The position numbers and the translations under genes are program-made. This document shows positions 1-11,889 of a DNA stretch of 64,000 nucleotides, in pieces (the first letter of the stretch is position 1; the number at the start of each line of letters is the position of its first letter). Source of the stretch: Amphimedon queenslandica (lineage: Eukaryota; Porifera; Demospongiae; Haplosclerida; Niphatidae); the NCBI RefSeq assembly GCF_000090795.2, contig NW_003546243.1:1097712-1161711 (forward strand), read 5' to 3'. The notes under the pieces are model-generated. The model ran no database searches and had not been told where the DNA came from. It saw only the letters and a program-made list of their open reading frames with translations.

Positions 1-242
1 TAGTACAGGGTCTTCGGCCAAATTTTGCCAAAAATTAAAAATAGAGAATTCTCCATTTTTACAATTTTTCCTGATACATATACATGTTCTTATGTAGTGT
101 AACAAGTTTAAGCTGATTCCAAACAAAATTGAATTTTTTACAAATTTTTAAAGTTGCTTCAAAAGGGCCAAAGTCCCTATACTGTAGTACAGGGATTTTG
201 ACTAAATTATGCCAAAAATCAAAAGGAGTGAGTTCTTCATTA
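1..242. repeat. copies of the palindrome-ended MITE-like repeat family
   Basis: The stretch starts with the end motif tagtacaggg and carries further end motifs near 175-200. Between them is the shared core (caagtttaagctgattcc, then a run close to aaatttttaaagttgc). It lies in the intron upstream of the first STAC-like exon. The same family recurs near 3.2, 18.1, 34.4, 42.4 and 63.4 kb. Boundaries are approximate because the copies are decayed. Confidence 0.75.
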
Positions 243-565
243 ATTTTGTGACAATAAAAGAATGGTTTTTTGCTTGTCGCAGATTTTGTAACAATGGAAC
301 AGATGGGTTTTTGCTTGTCACGGATTTTTTGACAATGGAACAAATGGGTTTTTGCTTGTCACGGATTTTGTAACAATGGAACAGATGGGTTTTTGCTTGT
401 CACGGATTTTGTGACAATGGAACAGATGGGTTTTTGCTTGTCACGGATTTTGTGACAATGGAACAGATGGGTTTTTGCTTGTCACGGATTTTGTAACAAT
501 GGAACAAATGGGTTTTTGCTTGTCATGAATTTTGTAACAATGGAACAAATGGGTTTTTGCTTTTT
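243..565. repeat. 41-bp minisatellite, about eight units
   Basis: The phrase acaatggaacagatgggttt recurs at a constant 41-bp spacing (units beginning near 248, 289, 330, 371, 412, 453, 494 and 535). The first unit is diverged and the middle units are almost identical. It sits inside an intron, directly after a MITE-like repeat. There are no unique spacers between units, so it is a plain tandem array. Confidence 0.9.
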
Positions 566-759
566 TTTCTGATGCATATACTGTACATGTACTTATATTG
601 TGTAGCGAGTTTGAGCTTATTTGGATTTTTTATAAATTTTAAAAGTAACTCAAAAATGGGGCCAAAAAATTTCATACCATGGTCATTGACCAAATTTTAC
701 CAAAAGAGTTCTACATTTTAATTACATTTTCTATATTCTCCTTCTTTCATTATCATTAG

Positions 760-1486
760 TGGTAACCCTCGTCGCTCATCAGAAATATTTGTACAAGGAA
801 AGGAACACGAATGGACAGACTTCAATAAAAAATTCCCAGTTCAGTGCAGATACTGCAATGGCTTTATACAAGGTAAATATTTCATTCCAAATGATGCTTC
901 TTGTAGTAATAGTAATAATGAATTATTATAGTATATGTACATGTACTTTATTTGTCTGTTTTCATGTAGTTTCTGTACGCCCCGGAACTGTTTGTAAGAT
1001 ATGTCGTATCAGTGTTCATACAAAGTGTCAGTTGTCTGTTCCTTATTGCTCTGGAGTAAGTTCTAATTTTATTACTATTACTATTATTATTATTATTACT
1101 TATTTAATAATATTGGCAGCTCCATCACTAATTCTTTTTTTCAATAATGTCTAGGAGGCACCTACTCCAAAGTCTCCCAAGCTCCCAAGAATGAATCTGA
1201 AGAAAGTGTACAAAAAGATGAAGGGAGGAGGAGGAGCTGCTTTTGCTCCAGGTTAGCTGTTCGTGTAGTATACTAATGACACTCACATATTATTATTGAT
1301 TAGTATATGTACTAATTGTATTGTTTTTTTCTATAGTGAAGGAAAATGAAAGGAGTGCATCACCAACTGAGTCAGAGTCCACTGGCATTTACTGCACTAT
1401 TGAAGAAAAATATTTTGGAAACCAACCAGCTCGTAAGTGCATGTATATTGTATAATTAATTGCTTGTACATGTTTTGTGTTTCTTC

Positions 1487-1519
<33 letters not shown>

Positions 1520-1580
1520 TTTTATAGCTCCTCCAAGAGAGCAGTCACTAGATCCTAAAAGAAGAGTAAGCATTATTTTG

Positions 1581-1615
<35 letters not shown>

Positions 1616-2281
1616 TTATTAATAGTCCCAGTTACCAAGTGCTTATCATCGTGAGTCTCTCTTTGAGCCCAGTGGTGAATGGGATCCACCCACGCACTGT
1701 GTCGCACTCTACGACTATGAAAAATTCAATCCAAATGACATGCCACTCAGGTGAACTAGGAGTTTATTATAAATAATATTATTATTTTATTTTTCTAGTG
1801 CTGGTAATGTGATTGAACTATTGAACACTGCTAGTGTTGACTGGTGGAAGGTAGCACTTAACAACATAGATTAGTTTTATTATTTTTATTCTCTCAGGGA
1901 ACAATTGGTAGTAAAAAAGGTTATTTTCCAGCTCAATATGTACAAGTAAGTTTCAGCAGACATTGCTAATAATGGTTAATGATTTTATTGCAGGTGGTGA
2001 GTCCAGGTGATCACATATACAAGGCAATGTATGACTATACACCTTCTTCTGAAGGAGAAATGCCTCTATCAGAAGGACAGGTATGTTACTCCATGCAATG
2101 TATGTTAATTTACTTTCTTACAATAATAATTATCAAGGGTCTTTAAATAATTATTATGTCAATTTTTAAGATTTTAGTTTTGTCACGTGATGAAGATGAT
2201 GGCTGGGTTTCTGCTCATTCTGGCATGAAAGAAGGTCTCGTTCCAAAGAATTACATTGAACATGTTGCTATTGTTGAATAA
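760..2281 (+). CDS. STAC-like adaptor: C1 domain plus two SH3 domains (5' end missing)
   Basis: Exons by frame: 760-872, 970-1055, 1155-1251, 1337-1432, 1528-1565, 1626-1750, 1799-1850, 1898-1945, 1994-2080 and 2171-2281 (stop), giving 283 residues of C-terminal sequence. The N-terminus lies outside the window. The first two exons form a C1 zinc finger: His, 12 residues, CRYC, then CKIC and HTKC; the last spacing is one residue short of the usual seven. After a Gly-rich linker come SH3-1 (VALYDYEKFNPNDM, then DWWKG and GYFPAQYVQ) and SH3-2 (YKAMYDYTPSSEGEM, ending GLVPKNYIEHV). C1-SH3-SH3 order is that of the STAC family, which in vertebrates binds CaV1 channels, and the second SH3 has the STAC-type SGxKxGLxP ending. 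Fungal Bzz1 proteins also combine C1 and two SH3 domains behind an F-BAR, so the missing N-terminus matters. A polyA signal follows near 2583. Confidence 0.85.
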
Positions 2282-2658
2282 CATTTTAGTATAACATTTT
2301 TTTCTGATTATACATGTATATGCACATGTTCTTGTGTTTTTTGTACACTATTTACAGTAATGGTGGTTGTGTCTATTATTTATCGTTTTAACTTTTTTCA
2401 TGATTATCTTTAATTTATTATAGAACTCTCCTTTTTAATTTACAATGATTTTGATTATAATGAAACAAACATTGGAGACAGTTTTCACAGCCAATACCTA
2501 ACTAATTTGATTACTAATATAAAGTGGATCCACACAAAGACGGTGCAGTATTTTTTGTTATCACAATGTTATTGAAAGAAAGAATAAAATGATAATTATT
2601 ATTGTTGCTATTAATTGTCATCATCATCATTATTATTGTTATTATAAAACATATCACA
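2282..2658. other. intergenic gap between convergent genes
   Basis: This 377-bp stretch holds the 3' UTRs of the STAC-like gene (+) and the prolyl 4-hydroxylase gene (-). A plus-strand AATAAA occurs near 2583, followed by a short TAT-rich run. No ORF or other structure was seen. Confidence 0.6.
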
Positions 2659-5600
2659 TCAAACATCTCGAGAGAGGCCACAAGGTCTCCTGAACTCTTG
2701 ACCTCTTTCGTGAATCCACTTATTGCAAACTAAAAAAAAAGGGCAGCACCTTAAAATTAATTTTATTTTTGCCATAAATAGCTGACCCCATTTAGAGCCG
2801 ACAAGTACAGGGCAGCCTGCATGACGAGTGGAGTAATCACCATCACCCGATCTCTTAAGGTTCCACCAATAAGCTGCAGCACGCTATTGTAAGTAAAACA
2901 CAAAATTGACAATTTGTGCAACAAAAATTTTTGTTACCACATCAAAGGATAAACAGATGTGTTAATAAGTAAAACAATTTTATTAGCACAAGAATAAGGA
3001 ATAACAATCAGACTAACATTATTTCATTGCTCTTATTTTACAAACCTTTATTGGGACAAGTCTGGCTCCTACTCCAGGAAAAACAGTTGCTCCGCCTTTT
3101 TCTACATCACTCATCTATTGGAACAAAAATAAAATGATGTTGCAAAATATTCTACTCACATAAATAAGGAGTGTTGATATCCTGTTGCCACTACCTAAAC
3201 TGGTGAATGTATCTTCTCCAGTCTAAAAAGAAATGAATGACAATTATAGGGACTTTGGCTGAATTTTTAAGCAACTTTAAAAATTCATAAAAAATCCAAA
3301 TTTAATTAGAATCAGCTCAAACTTGCTATGCAACATAAGTACATATATACACATCAGAAAAAAAATATAAAAATAAAAAATTCTTTTCTTTTCATTTTTG
3401 ATGGAATTTGGCCAAAATCCCTGTACTATAGTACAGGGACTTTGGCCCGATTTTGGAGCAACTTTAAAAATTCGTAAAAATCCAAACTTGATCGGAATCA
3501 GCTCAAACTTGCTACACAATATAAGGACATGTATGTGCATCAGGAAAAATTATAAAAATGCAAAATTCTCTCCTTTTCATTTTTTTCATAATTTGGCCAA
3601 AGTCCCTGTACTATAGTACAGGGACTTTGGCTCAATTTTGAAGCAACTTAAAAAAATTCATTAAAAATTTAAATTTTATTGGAATCAGCTCAAACTTGCT
3701 ATGCAACATAAGTACATGTATATGGATCAGAAAAAATTATAAAAATAAAAAATTCTCTCCTTTTCATTTTTGCCAAAATTTGGCCAAAGTCCCTGTACTA
3801 TAGTACAGGGACTTTGGCTCGATTTTGAAGCAACTTTAAAAAATTCATAAAAAATCTAAATTATATCCGAATCAACTCAAACTTGCTATGCAGCATAAGT
3901 ACATGTTTATGCATCAGAAAAAATTATAAAAATAAAAAAATTCTTTTCTTTTCATTTTTGATGAAATTTGGCCAAAGTCCCTTATTATAACAGAGATAGG
4001 TTTGCTCCACCCACTCTGAAACAAAGGACTACCAGAACACACACTTGCAAGACACTTCCAAAAACCAGCTGGAAAATAAACAGTTCTATTTAATGCCCCC
4101 TGCATCACAACGGGAGCAACCAGTAAAGTATCCCCAACAAGAAACTGATCATTGAGTCTCAGAGCAGGGTCAATTCCCCAACTTTAAAAATTCATTAAAA
4201 TTTAATATGCTTAAACTCATAAAGAACATGCTTATGTATCAAAAAATGTACCAAAACAAACAATGCCACATCACAATTTGACATATTACCCTAATAATTT
4301 GTGTACTAATTTCTTACCCTAGCAAAGTCATAATGTGGTTCATACTGTCCACCAATACCATAATTAACCACCTATAAGAAATAAGAGCAAATCCACATAC
4401 ACTGTTATTGTCATTATTTACTTGAAGTTGCTCTGCAGTGGACATTGTAAGTCCAGTAACGTCTTCAATGCGCTGGTCAATACGATCGACATAGCCCAAT
4501 GGATCATCACTACCTGAGAGCCAACCACTGATGACAGGGAAAGAAATACATGCAATAAATTCAAAAGCTTATTATTGTGTGTGTGTGTGTGTCCAGCTCT
4601 CTTAAGAGCTACCCATTACTAATGTACTCGTCTGCTGGTGGTGAGTTTATAAACAGCATTATAATACACAGAATATTATAGTTATTGTATGGTTTACTGC
4701 AATATGCAACACGTAATGCAAAGCAGTATCCTTTTTGTTTGAGTAAAATAATTATCGTATGCATACACACATACACACCTCTTGCTAATCCTGTAAGTAG
4801 CGTGGAGTAATTCTCCATTCTCTCCATGCACTGTAGCTCTGTTTAACTGCAGAGAAATATACACAAGAACTCTCTAACAAGCACTAACACTTGGAATTAT
4901 AAATTGATAATTAAATCAAAAAATTCGCCCAAAACTTAAGCACGAAGCAGCACTATAGCTTAAGGCAAGCTCTGGCAAGCAAAGCTAAGGTTTTAAACTG
5001 ACAAGTACATTAGCAATGAGATGCTCTGTCACTTAATACCTTTTACTGATCCGATACTCAACTGGCTCATCAATGCCTGTTACAACATTAGTGGCTGTTG
5101 CCCTATTAAGCTATAATGGTATATCATTAAAGTACCGCATCACAGAAGAACATTTCTATTACTACTCAGTACAGTATCCCTATTCTATTTTGGCTACAAA
5201 AAAATATTCGTTGTGGTCGATGCCAAAAAATACTACGATTTTCAGACCACCAGCTTATCATACAGTACAAGTAATGGGTAGCTATTGTGAGCCTGTCTCT
5301 ATCAAACACAACCTTTTACTAATGCGGTAGTCTGCAGGCTCAAATTGACCAGTGGCTGCATTTCGAGCTGTTGCCCTATGCATCTATATAAAAACAGGAA
5401 ATTGGGTATTACATGTAAAAAAGTTATATTCATCTCTCTTTTATCTTAAAATATTACCTTTGGATTAGCTAGTTCTTTAAGTCTCTCAATTTCTCTATCA
5501 GTGACAATGTCATAGAATATGTATATCTTCGGCTTAACAAAGGCAACCTCAGTCTTTATTGGGCTAAGAATAAGCCTTGGGTTGCGTTTGTTATTAAAAT

Positions 5601-7244
5601 AGTAACAGATAAGCTTCTTGTGTAAGTGAGATGGCTATAAAGAACAAAAAGCATAACTTGTAAGATAATTACACACTTACAATTGGAGCTGGTTCACGAC
5701 AGAGTTTCTCATATACGGCATGTTCGCTCTCATCGTCAAGTACACCCTCGTGGTCTACGAATTTATCAGGTTCTTCCCTTGATACTCTATTAAAGTACTC
5801 TCTGTTACTGATTGCTCTCTCATGTGAAGGATCATGCTGCAATAGTTCACGAGTATACTGTGAAGCTTTCTTAATGTTACCAAGCTATAAGGAGAGGGGA
5901 GAGAAGTCATAAATGTACATGCTATTTTTATTCATGCACTTACACTATATTCAGCAAAAGACAGGTGATCGTATATACTGGGAATGTCAACGGTACCAGT
6001 TGGATCACCTCCTTCCTCGTCAAACCTCTCAAGAGCAGCTAACATCCAGTCCCTTGTATGCCTCCAGTTCTTCTCATTGTATGCCTTCTTGCCAATTGTA
6101 TAGCAATCAAAGCCTACATTAGAGAATAATAGCAATTGTTATAATTAAATCATGATGACTTGAGAGATTGTTTTGACTATGCTGCTTACTGGACATTGGT
6201 AGTCCTTTGTCTGATAGTTTTCCTTGGGCAATGTTAGTCGGTTTGAGACGATAGGTATCCTGGAGTCTTCTCAAAGCTGTCATGGCTCCAGAATAATCCT
6301 CTTCGGTTGGAAACGAATGGCGATTGACTGAAATATTAGCCATGAAATCTGAAAAAAAATTCAAACAAAGAAGACAATTTTAACAGAGCAATAGTGGATA
6401 AATATGAAGTTGTTTATGGGCAACAAAGCCCCTCAATGCCAACAATAAAATTAGCAGAGATAAAGTCAAAGCCACCCACACTTGCTTTGTACGTAGAAGG
6501 AACTAGTAGGCACAAAATAGGAACAATTAAACAATATTGAATAGGATATGCTTTGTTCAAACTGATATACATGCAGCCTCTATTAGCATAAATTCATTTA
6601 TTTGCAAAGCATTTTTAGCAAGAGTAGACATCCAATACTACAATAGAGTAAAGAACCCTGTTTACTACCAACCACACAAAACACTTGAATTTACAATCAT
6701 TATCATCATTTAATTTCCAATTTCATAATACTTTAAACATATTAATTGCTAGAGATTCATCCTTCAAATATTTATATATACCTTGCCCATTGTCTGAGTA
6801 CACAATCTCATGCATCTTCATCCAGCCATTAGTGAAACGATTGGTGAGTTGAAATGCATTCACTGGATCATGCAAATGCTGAGCTATATCTCCACCCATT
6901 GTATCTAGTGCTCCCTCCACACGTTTGGCAAAACTCTCTAATACTTTAAGTCTGGATGTAAGAGAGGAATAAGAGGGTAAGCTAATCTATAATAATTAAC
7001 TTAAATTTATAGTCTATAGCTGTGAATGTGTGTGTGTGTGTGTGAACCAATTAGAAAATGTGAAAGTAGTTTACTTTTCTTTTTCTTTAGCTATATAGTT
7101 GTGCAGTTGCGATAGGAGGTTCCTCTCTATATCTTGTAGTCCCTCCATGTGTATAAGAGCAGTGAACATCTCCCCTCGAGTGGAGCTCAGCAAATCCGTC
7201 CCGAGTAGAATAAAAGAAAATAGAATGGTGGCAGGTACTCTCAT
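2659..7244 (-). CDS. P4HA: collagen prolyl 4-hydroxylase alpha subunit
   Basis: Hydroxylates X-Pro-Gly proline in procollagen in the ER, using Fe(II), 2-oxoglutarate and ascorbate; in animals it pairs with protein disulfide isomerase. Exons 5' to 3': 7244-7075, 6951-6782, 6348-6190, 6113-5944, 5884-5681, 5634-5458, then one of 5383-5313 or 5110-5040, then 4527-4422, 4371-4318, 3222-3160, 3114-3046, 2883-2787, 2729-2659. These join in frame to 526 residues (vertebrate subunits are about 535). Residues 1-22 look like a signal peptide. An N-terminal dimerisation-type region (VNAFQLTNRF) and a TPR-like peptide-binding domain (GKKAYNEKNWRHTRDWML) follow. The C-terminal dioxygenase keeps all key residues: His422 and Asp424 in YEPHYDF, His492 in STRHAGC and the 2-oxoglutarate Lys502 in GSKW. 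The protein ends NKWIHERGQEFRRPC and then six residues. A MITE array fills the intron at 3222-4318. Confidence 0.95.
3240..3990. repeat. tandem array of about four MITE-like units with palindromic junctions
   Basis: Units of about 186 bp lie head to tail inside a P4HA intron. Each begins gtacagggactttgg and ends with its inverse, ccaaagtccctgtac. Neighbouring units meet at the perfect 20-bp palindrome ccctgtactatagtacaggg (at about 3419-3438, 3604-3623 and 3791-3810; spacing 185 and 187 bp). Internal core: cagctcaaacttgctatgc then catcagaaaaaattataaaa. This looks like short non-coding transposons with roughly 17-bp terminal inverted repeats that share TA targets. Confidence 0.85.
5040..5383 (-). 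other. P4HA: pair of mutually exclusive-type duplicate exons in P4HA
   Basis: Two 71-bp exons, 5383-5313 (first) and 5110-5040 (second), each have a good acceptor (tatag) and an aaaag|gt donor. Both start in phase 0, end in phase 2 and encode aligned 23-residue versions of one segment: MHRATARNAATGQFEPADYR and LNRATATNVVTGIDEPVEYR, each followed by ISK. The first joins upstream to ELANPK; both can join downstream to SGWLSG. Using both would add 142 bp and break the frame, so only one can be used per mRNA. Vertebrate P4HA1 has a mutually exclusive exon 9/10 pair at the same place. Confidence 0.88.
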
Positions 7245-7680
7245 AGTGGCTGTGGTAGTGTACAGTCGTTCTTTGGCCTCTTTTCAGTTAACACTTAAGG
7301 AGACTGATCTCTTAAAGACAGAGATTCCTTTGTACAAGTGAATGGAGTCGCATCATCAAAATGCGGCGCGCCCGCAGAACCACCCATTATGTGGGCCGGT
7401 CAACCACGTGTTGTCACGTGGGTAAGTAGAACCACGCCTTTTCTTTGTCCTGCATGCATATATGTATAATGTATGCTGATGAAGTCAGAAGTCTATTAAA
7501 CTGCAAAATACTATCGTTACTTTATCACAAGGACTGTATTTAGTTGCATTTGACAATGATCATTATTGATAACTGGAGTTCCACCACCACTGCTGTTCTG
7601 TTGTCCGCGTATAAAAAATATAACCACGCCTATCAACGTTGTTGACGACTAGTATAATTGTTATTGTAGACTTTCCGTGA
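7245..7680. promoter_or_regulatory. divergent promoter region with two close CACGTG boxes
   Basis: This gap separates the P4HA start codon (minus, 7244) from the apparent first exon of the four-transmembrane gene (plus, about 7680). Two CACGTG palindromes at 7405-7410 and 7415-7420 are spaced exactly 10 bp apart, one helical turn. CACGTG is bound by bHLH factors of the USF/Myc/ARNT type and contains the ACGTG core of hypoxia elements. No TATA box is obvious. Confidence 0.5.
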
Positions 7681-7788
7681 GCTACAGCAGTAAGCAGTTA
7701 CTCAAGGCTCCAGAGTCACTGGTCGAGTTCATCCCACAAGAGCTGGACAGCTTTAAAACTTAATTCATATCAGTATCATATACTAGGG
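7680..7788 (+). other. probable non-coding 5' exon of the four-transmembrane gene
   Basis: The stretch ends at a strong donor (actag|ggtaag or one base further, near 7788) and has no useful start codon. The first coding exon opens near 8414 after a ttttattag acceptor. I infer that this is the 5' UTR exon. The exact start is not visible. Confidence 0.4.
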
Positions 7789-8425
7789 TAAGTTTACTAG
7801 TGGTTCTAAGTGAGCTAGGGCGCTTAATATTCAATTTAATCTAGTTGTTAAAAAATATATATATTTTGTAAAGCATTGCCTGAGTTAGTTTAGATCTACC
7901 TAAACAAGAGCCCTGAATTATGATTCAAAAGTTTATGCAGCATAAAATTGACATTCATCTAGTTAGAGCCTTTTAGTCATAACAGGAATTCTACTCTTAT
8001 CTTCACCTTCAAACACAATTCATTCTCTCATGCCAAAAGGATGAATGTGTTGCCTAGGCTGTCATTAGTCCCCAGTGGACAATTATTAATAGTAATGTGT
8101 ACTTGCTCAGAAATTGTACTGCTTCTGTGGTTAAGAACTATGGCAATTTGATAGCATATATCTTGTATCTGCAATAATACAGAACTTGCATGCATGGATA
8201 ATAAACATAGTAGTTGGGCAATTGATATTTAAATAGCAGCAAAATTAATTTTTTTGTCATAGTAATTTGACACGACTCATGAATAATTTGACACAACATG
8301 TAGGATCTAGTGTGGGCTAGTGATTGTTTACTCAGGCCACCTCCTGTAAACTTCATGTATAGTACAAATTACTTCATGCATTCATGCATGACCGTTTACT
8401 TCCCTTTTATTAGTGAATCCTAATA

Positions 8426-10004
8426 ATGTGCTGCCGACTTTCAAACAGCCATCATTGCTTGACTTTTCTATCAGTCCTTGGCCTGCTCCAAGTCATTGTA
8501 TCGCTGCCAATAATAATCCTCTCATTCCTGATATTCTTTCAGACAACACTTGGCTACCTACTCTCTCCCTTTTGGTGTGGATTCATTGTACGTTGCACAT
8601 CATACATGTATCATGCATGTTTATAAGATACTGGTTTATTTCCTATCTTATGTGTGTACAGGAGCCATACTTGACCAGTATTTTGTCTGTAGCATGAAAT
8701 GTTTGGTACACATGAGCCTGAGCTATTTCATTAGTCAGGGTATTGATTTGATTTATTAGATTGTGACATGAGGAATTGGGCCAATATAGAACCCGTAGCG
8801 TAGCCTAACTGTAGATATGAAACAGCAGCATTGAACTTAGCTTATTGTTATGTATTAAATGAACTAAATTTTAAGTAACAAATAAATGGTGTATACAGCT
8901 GCTATCATAAACACATGTTCAACATTCACTATTGAAAGATCAAAGCATGTATTGACACCTGTTTGTGTATCACTGGCGTGTAGTGTCAAGTATCAAAACA
9001 GACTTGCTTCTCATATTCCTGGTGATCAATACGCAGGTGTTGTGCCCATGACTAATGGTATTTGGGCTAATCAAATTCCAGTCTCATTGTAATTGTACTT
9101 GTTTATTATTTTTGTATACACACACACACCCTACTGTAGATCCTTCTGGCTGGATTTGTTGCATTATTTATTCGTCCAACAAGACTAGCATCTGTGGTAA
9201 GCACCAATCACTTTAACCACTAGCACATGATAAGTAATTTAATTACTGCATACACACTTTCACAATTGAATCTGTATAATTTCATCAGTGAACTTTAGCA
9301 CTTGCTAATAATGAATTATTATTCCTTTTAGCAAGCAAGGAAGGAAAGCATCAATATTTCTAATTTAATAACGTAAAATACTTTTATGAACCATGCCTAG
9401 CAGCATCCAAATAGCTCATGTTGATTTTGTAGAATATTTTGTTTGTTTACACAAGCATATTATGTGTTTCCTTATATAGATATGCCTTCATGTCATCCTC
9501 AATGCCACCACAATTATAGTCTGCATTGTAGCTGGAATAATTTCAGGTATGTCAAGTCTGGGTTCAGAAATATTTGGCTAAAAACCATGTACCATTGGTT
9601 TTCTCTGTCATGGATCATAGACTACCTGCATATGTAATAGTATCTCATATATTTTAGGTCTTTATGGCACTGCAGTTCATCTACCAAACTTTAACTCCCT
9701 GATTGATTCTACAGTGACCGGTAGTGGCAGTAATGCTAATTCAACTAATACTATTCGTTGCATATTCTCTGAAGACTCAGAGCTCTACAGTGATAATTTT
9801 CGCATTGTTATGAACTCACTGGACACTATTATTCCAAGCTGTGATGACCTCAGCGACTACTGGACATACCTCATTGCTATCATGTCTTTGTGCTTCATTG
9901 GAACTCTGGTCTCTCTGGTTGCCTTAATTGTTAACTGCATTACACCATGTGTGGAGGATAGCTACACTAAAACGTACAGACCAGATTCACCCAAAGACTA
10001 TTAA
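8426..10004 (+). CDS. four-transmembrane protein, MS4A/CD20-like topology
   Basis: Exons 8426-8587, 9140-9196, 9480-9546 and 9658-10004 join in frame to 210 residues. The ATG at 8426 lies just inside the exon. Four hydrophobic segments are visible: one starting LSVLGLLQVIVSLPIIILS, one across the exon junction (PFWCGFI + ILLAGFVALFI), ICLHVILNATTIIVCIVAG, and one starting WTYLIAIMSLCFIGTLVSL. The loops between segments 1-2 and 2-3 are short. The loop between 3 and 4 is about 65 residues with two cysteines and N-glycosylation sites (NST). That layout, with a large cysteine-paired loop between TM3 and TM4 and no CCG motif, fits MS4A/CD20-like proteins better than tetraspanins. Family assignment is by topology only. 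An AATAAA lies at 10148. Confidence 0.7.
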
Positions 10005-10159
10005 AGATCAGTGCATGCTGAACAATACATTTCATGTTCATTTTGTCTTTAGTTCATTTTTTGCAATGTCAATCAGTTGTAACATAGACTATTACTATCT
10101 ATCACAGAGTATATTTTTCATTTTTTGTGCTTTTTGTTTGATATAATAATAAAGTATTA

Positions 10160-11889
10160 TATTAAAATTATTATGTCGTCACATCCTGCTGTAATAACTA
10201 TTTGTAGTTATTATAATATCTACCACACCTTGAGCCACACCTAGATCTGCATCTTCATATCTTGTACTCTTGCTTACTTGTGCTTGTAGCTGTAGTGTAT
10301 TTTCATTGCAAGTCTCCTTTTATCAAAGTCTAATTGAGGCTCACCCATTCCAGGTATGGCATGTTTGGTCTAATTTGCGTAATAATTTTATTATGATATT
10401 AATGATTTATTGCCAGATGCAATATCATGATAACTTGTTGCACAGTGCTCAATGATTAATCTGCATTGTTTCCGTAATGATATCAGGCCAATTGCATTTT
10501 ATGAACCCTCCTACACCCTCCCTTTGTAATACCTGGCCCACTGCCAATGTTCAGACAAGAATGGACACTATTATCAAACACTATAGACTATTGTGTCTGT
10601 CTGCATTATGCATGTGGGCGTATGTACACGCATGTATATATTTATGTATATATATCTATGCATATATGGATGGGGGCTTGTATGTACTTATCCTTATATA
10701 TGAGCCCGATTTATTATGTGAGTGTATGTGCATGTGGTGATGAATATTACTAATAGTATTGTATTGTTTGATATCAGACACTTTGCTTCTTTTTTGTCAT
10801 TGACTAATAGAAATCAACCAATTGTAAACCAATGTTTCTCTCATTAGTAAACTAAAGGGTGATGTAACATCCAGGGGTATTATTTATGCCGTCATAAAGT
10901 ATACATGAGTGACTCCTCTGGATGATTAATAGATGAGATCTTATCAACTTAGAACTCTTAGGCTTATCCTTGTAAAGATAATTGATATTAATCTCCTTGT
11001 TACAGCTAATTTCCTCAAGATGCTAATCAATAACCACAAAATTCTTTCCATCACTATTTGTCTTTCTATATTTGTCTCTTGTTATCCTGTGTACTATGAT
11101 GTGTTCTTCCTATGCTTGCCTTACTCAGCTCCAATCTGGAGGTCTGCCAAACTATAAGTACAACAAATAATTAATAAATAGTGCAGAAATGGTGTTAGAA
11201 GGAGCAATAGTACACCACTAGAATTCTTTTGATACCTTTGCTAGTATGTCACCGGTTGTGTGTACTAATACATGACTGGAGTGTCATATGTTTATATACT
11301 AATATTATTTGTTATGCAATATGCTTTATTATGTGTCATGAGTGATGCCTATAAAAGTATATGCTGGAATGTGTTAGTTATATAGTAGCATTGTGCACTG
11401 TATCTAGTTTACTTCAATCTTGCACTTAGAAATAGAAAATCAGTTTGTAAATGCTATCTTTACTGAGTGGTAATGTTTGTCAATTATCTAGGTAGAATTT
11501 TCATTCAGGCTATGCATGTTTACCCTCTGATACTTACCATTGTTGAGATATGAAACATCTCTCAAGTGCAAAATCGGTTCTGTAAAACTTGATAAAAAGC
11601 GATAAATTATTATAATTGGCAGAACTACTCTTAAAAGTGCAAATGACCGTCTTTATCTTAAGTAGACTAATTACACACGAGTAGTAGTGTAGCAGGAACA
11701 GGAAGCTCTTGATGTCATCGATTGAAGCCATTCCCTCTTTTGTAATGCGCATTCCCCTTGCCCTATATAGTACCACCCTTAACCACCAACCCAGCAGTAT
11801 ATAGCTTATTGTAGGAGTGCTGTAGTATAGTAATCAAGAGCTGCTTCATTGCTTTGCTGGACTCTGGCCTGTCCTCTTGATTTGTAGTT
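10160..11889. other. intergenic region, no gene seen
   Basis: About 1.7 kb between the four-transmembrane gene and the ZU5-UPA gene. Only short, low-complexity ORFs without splice-compatible neighbours are present. The last 100 bp before 11890 are presumably promoter and 5' UTR of the next gene. Confidence 0.5.

Noticed and set aside
243-565. CRISPR-like regular array
   Set aside because: Units follow one another directly with no unique spacers, and the host genome is eukaryotic; it is a minisatellite.
4800-4850. additional small P4HA exon (ending near gtagctctgtttaactgcag on the plus strand)
   Set aside because: Once both duplicate exons are ended at aaaag|gt, they join SGWLSG directly in frame, so no extra exon is needed, and this one has no usable donor.
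7405-7420. hypoxia response element for HIF
   Set aside because: The ACGTG core alone does not identify the factor, and a HIF pathway cannot be assumed for this organism; kept only as E-boxes.
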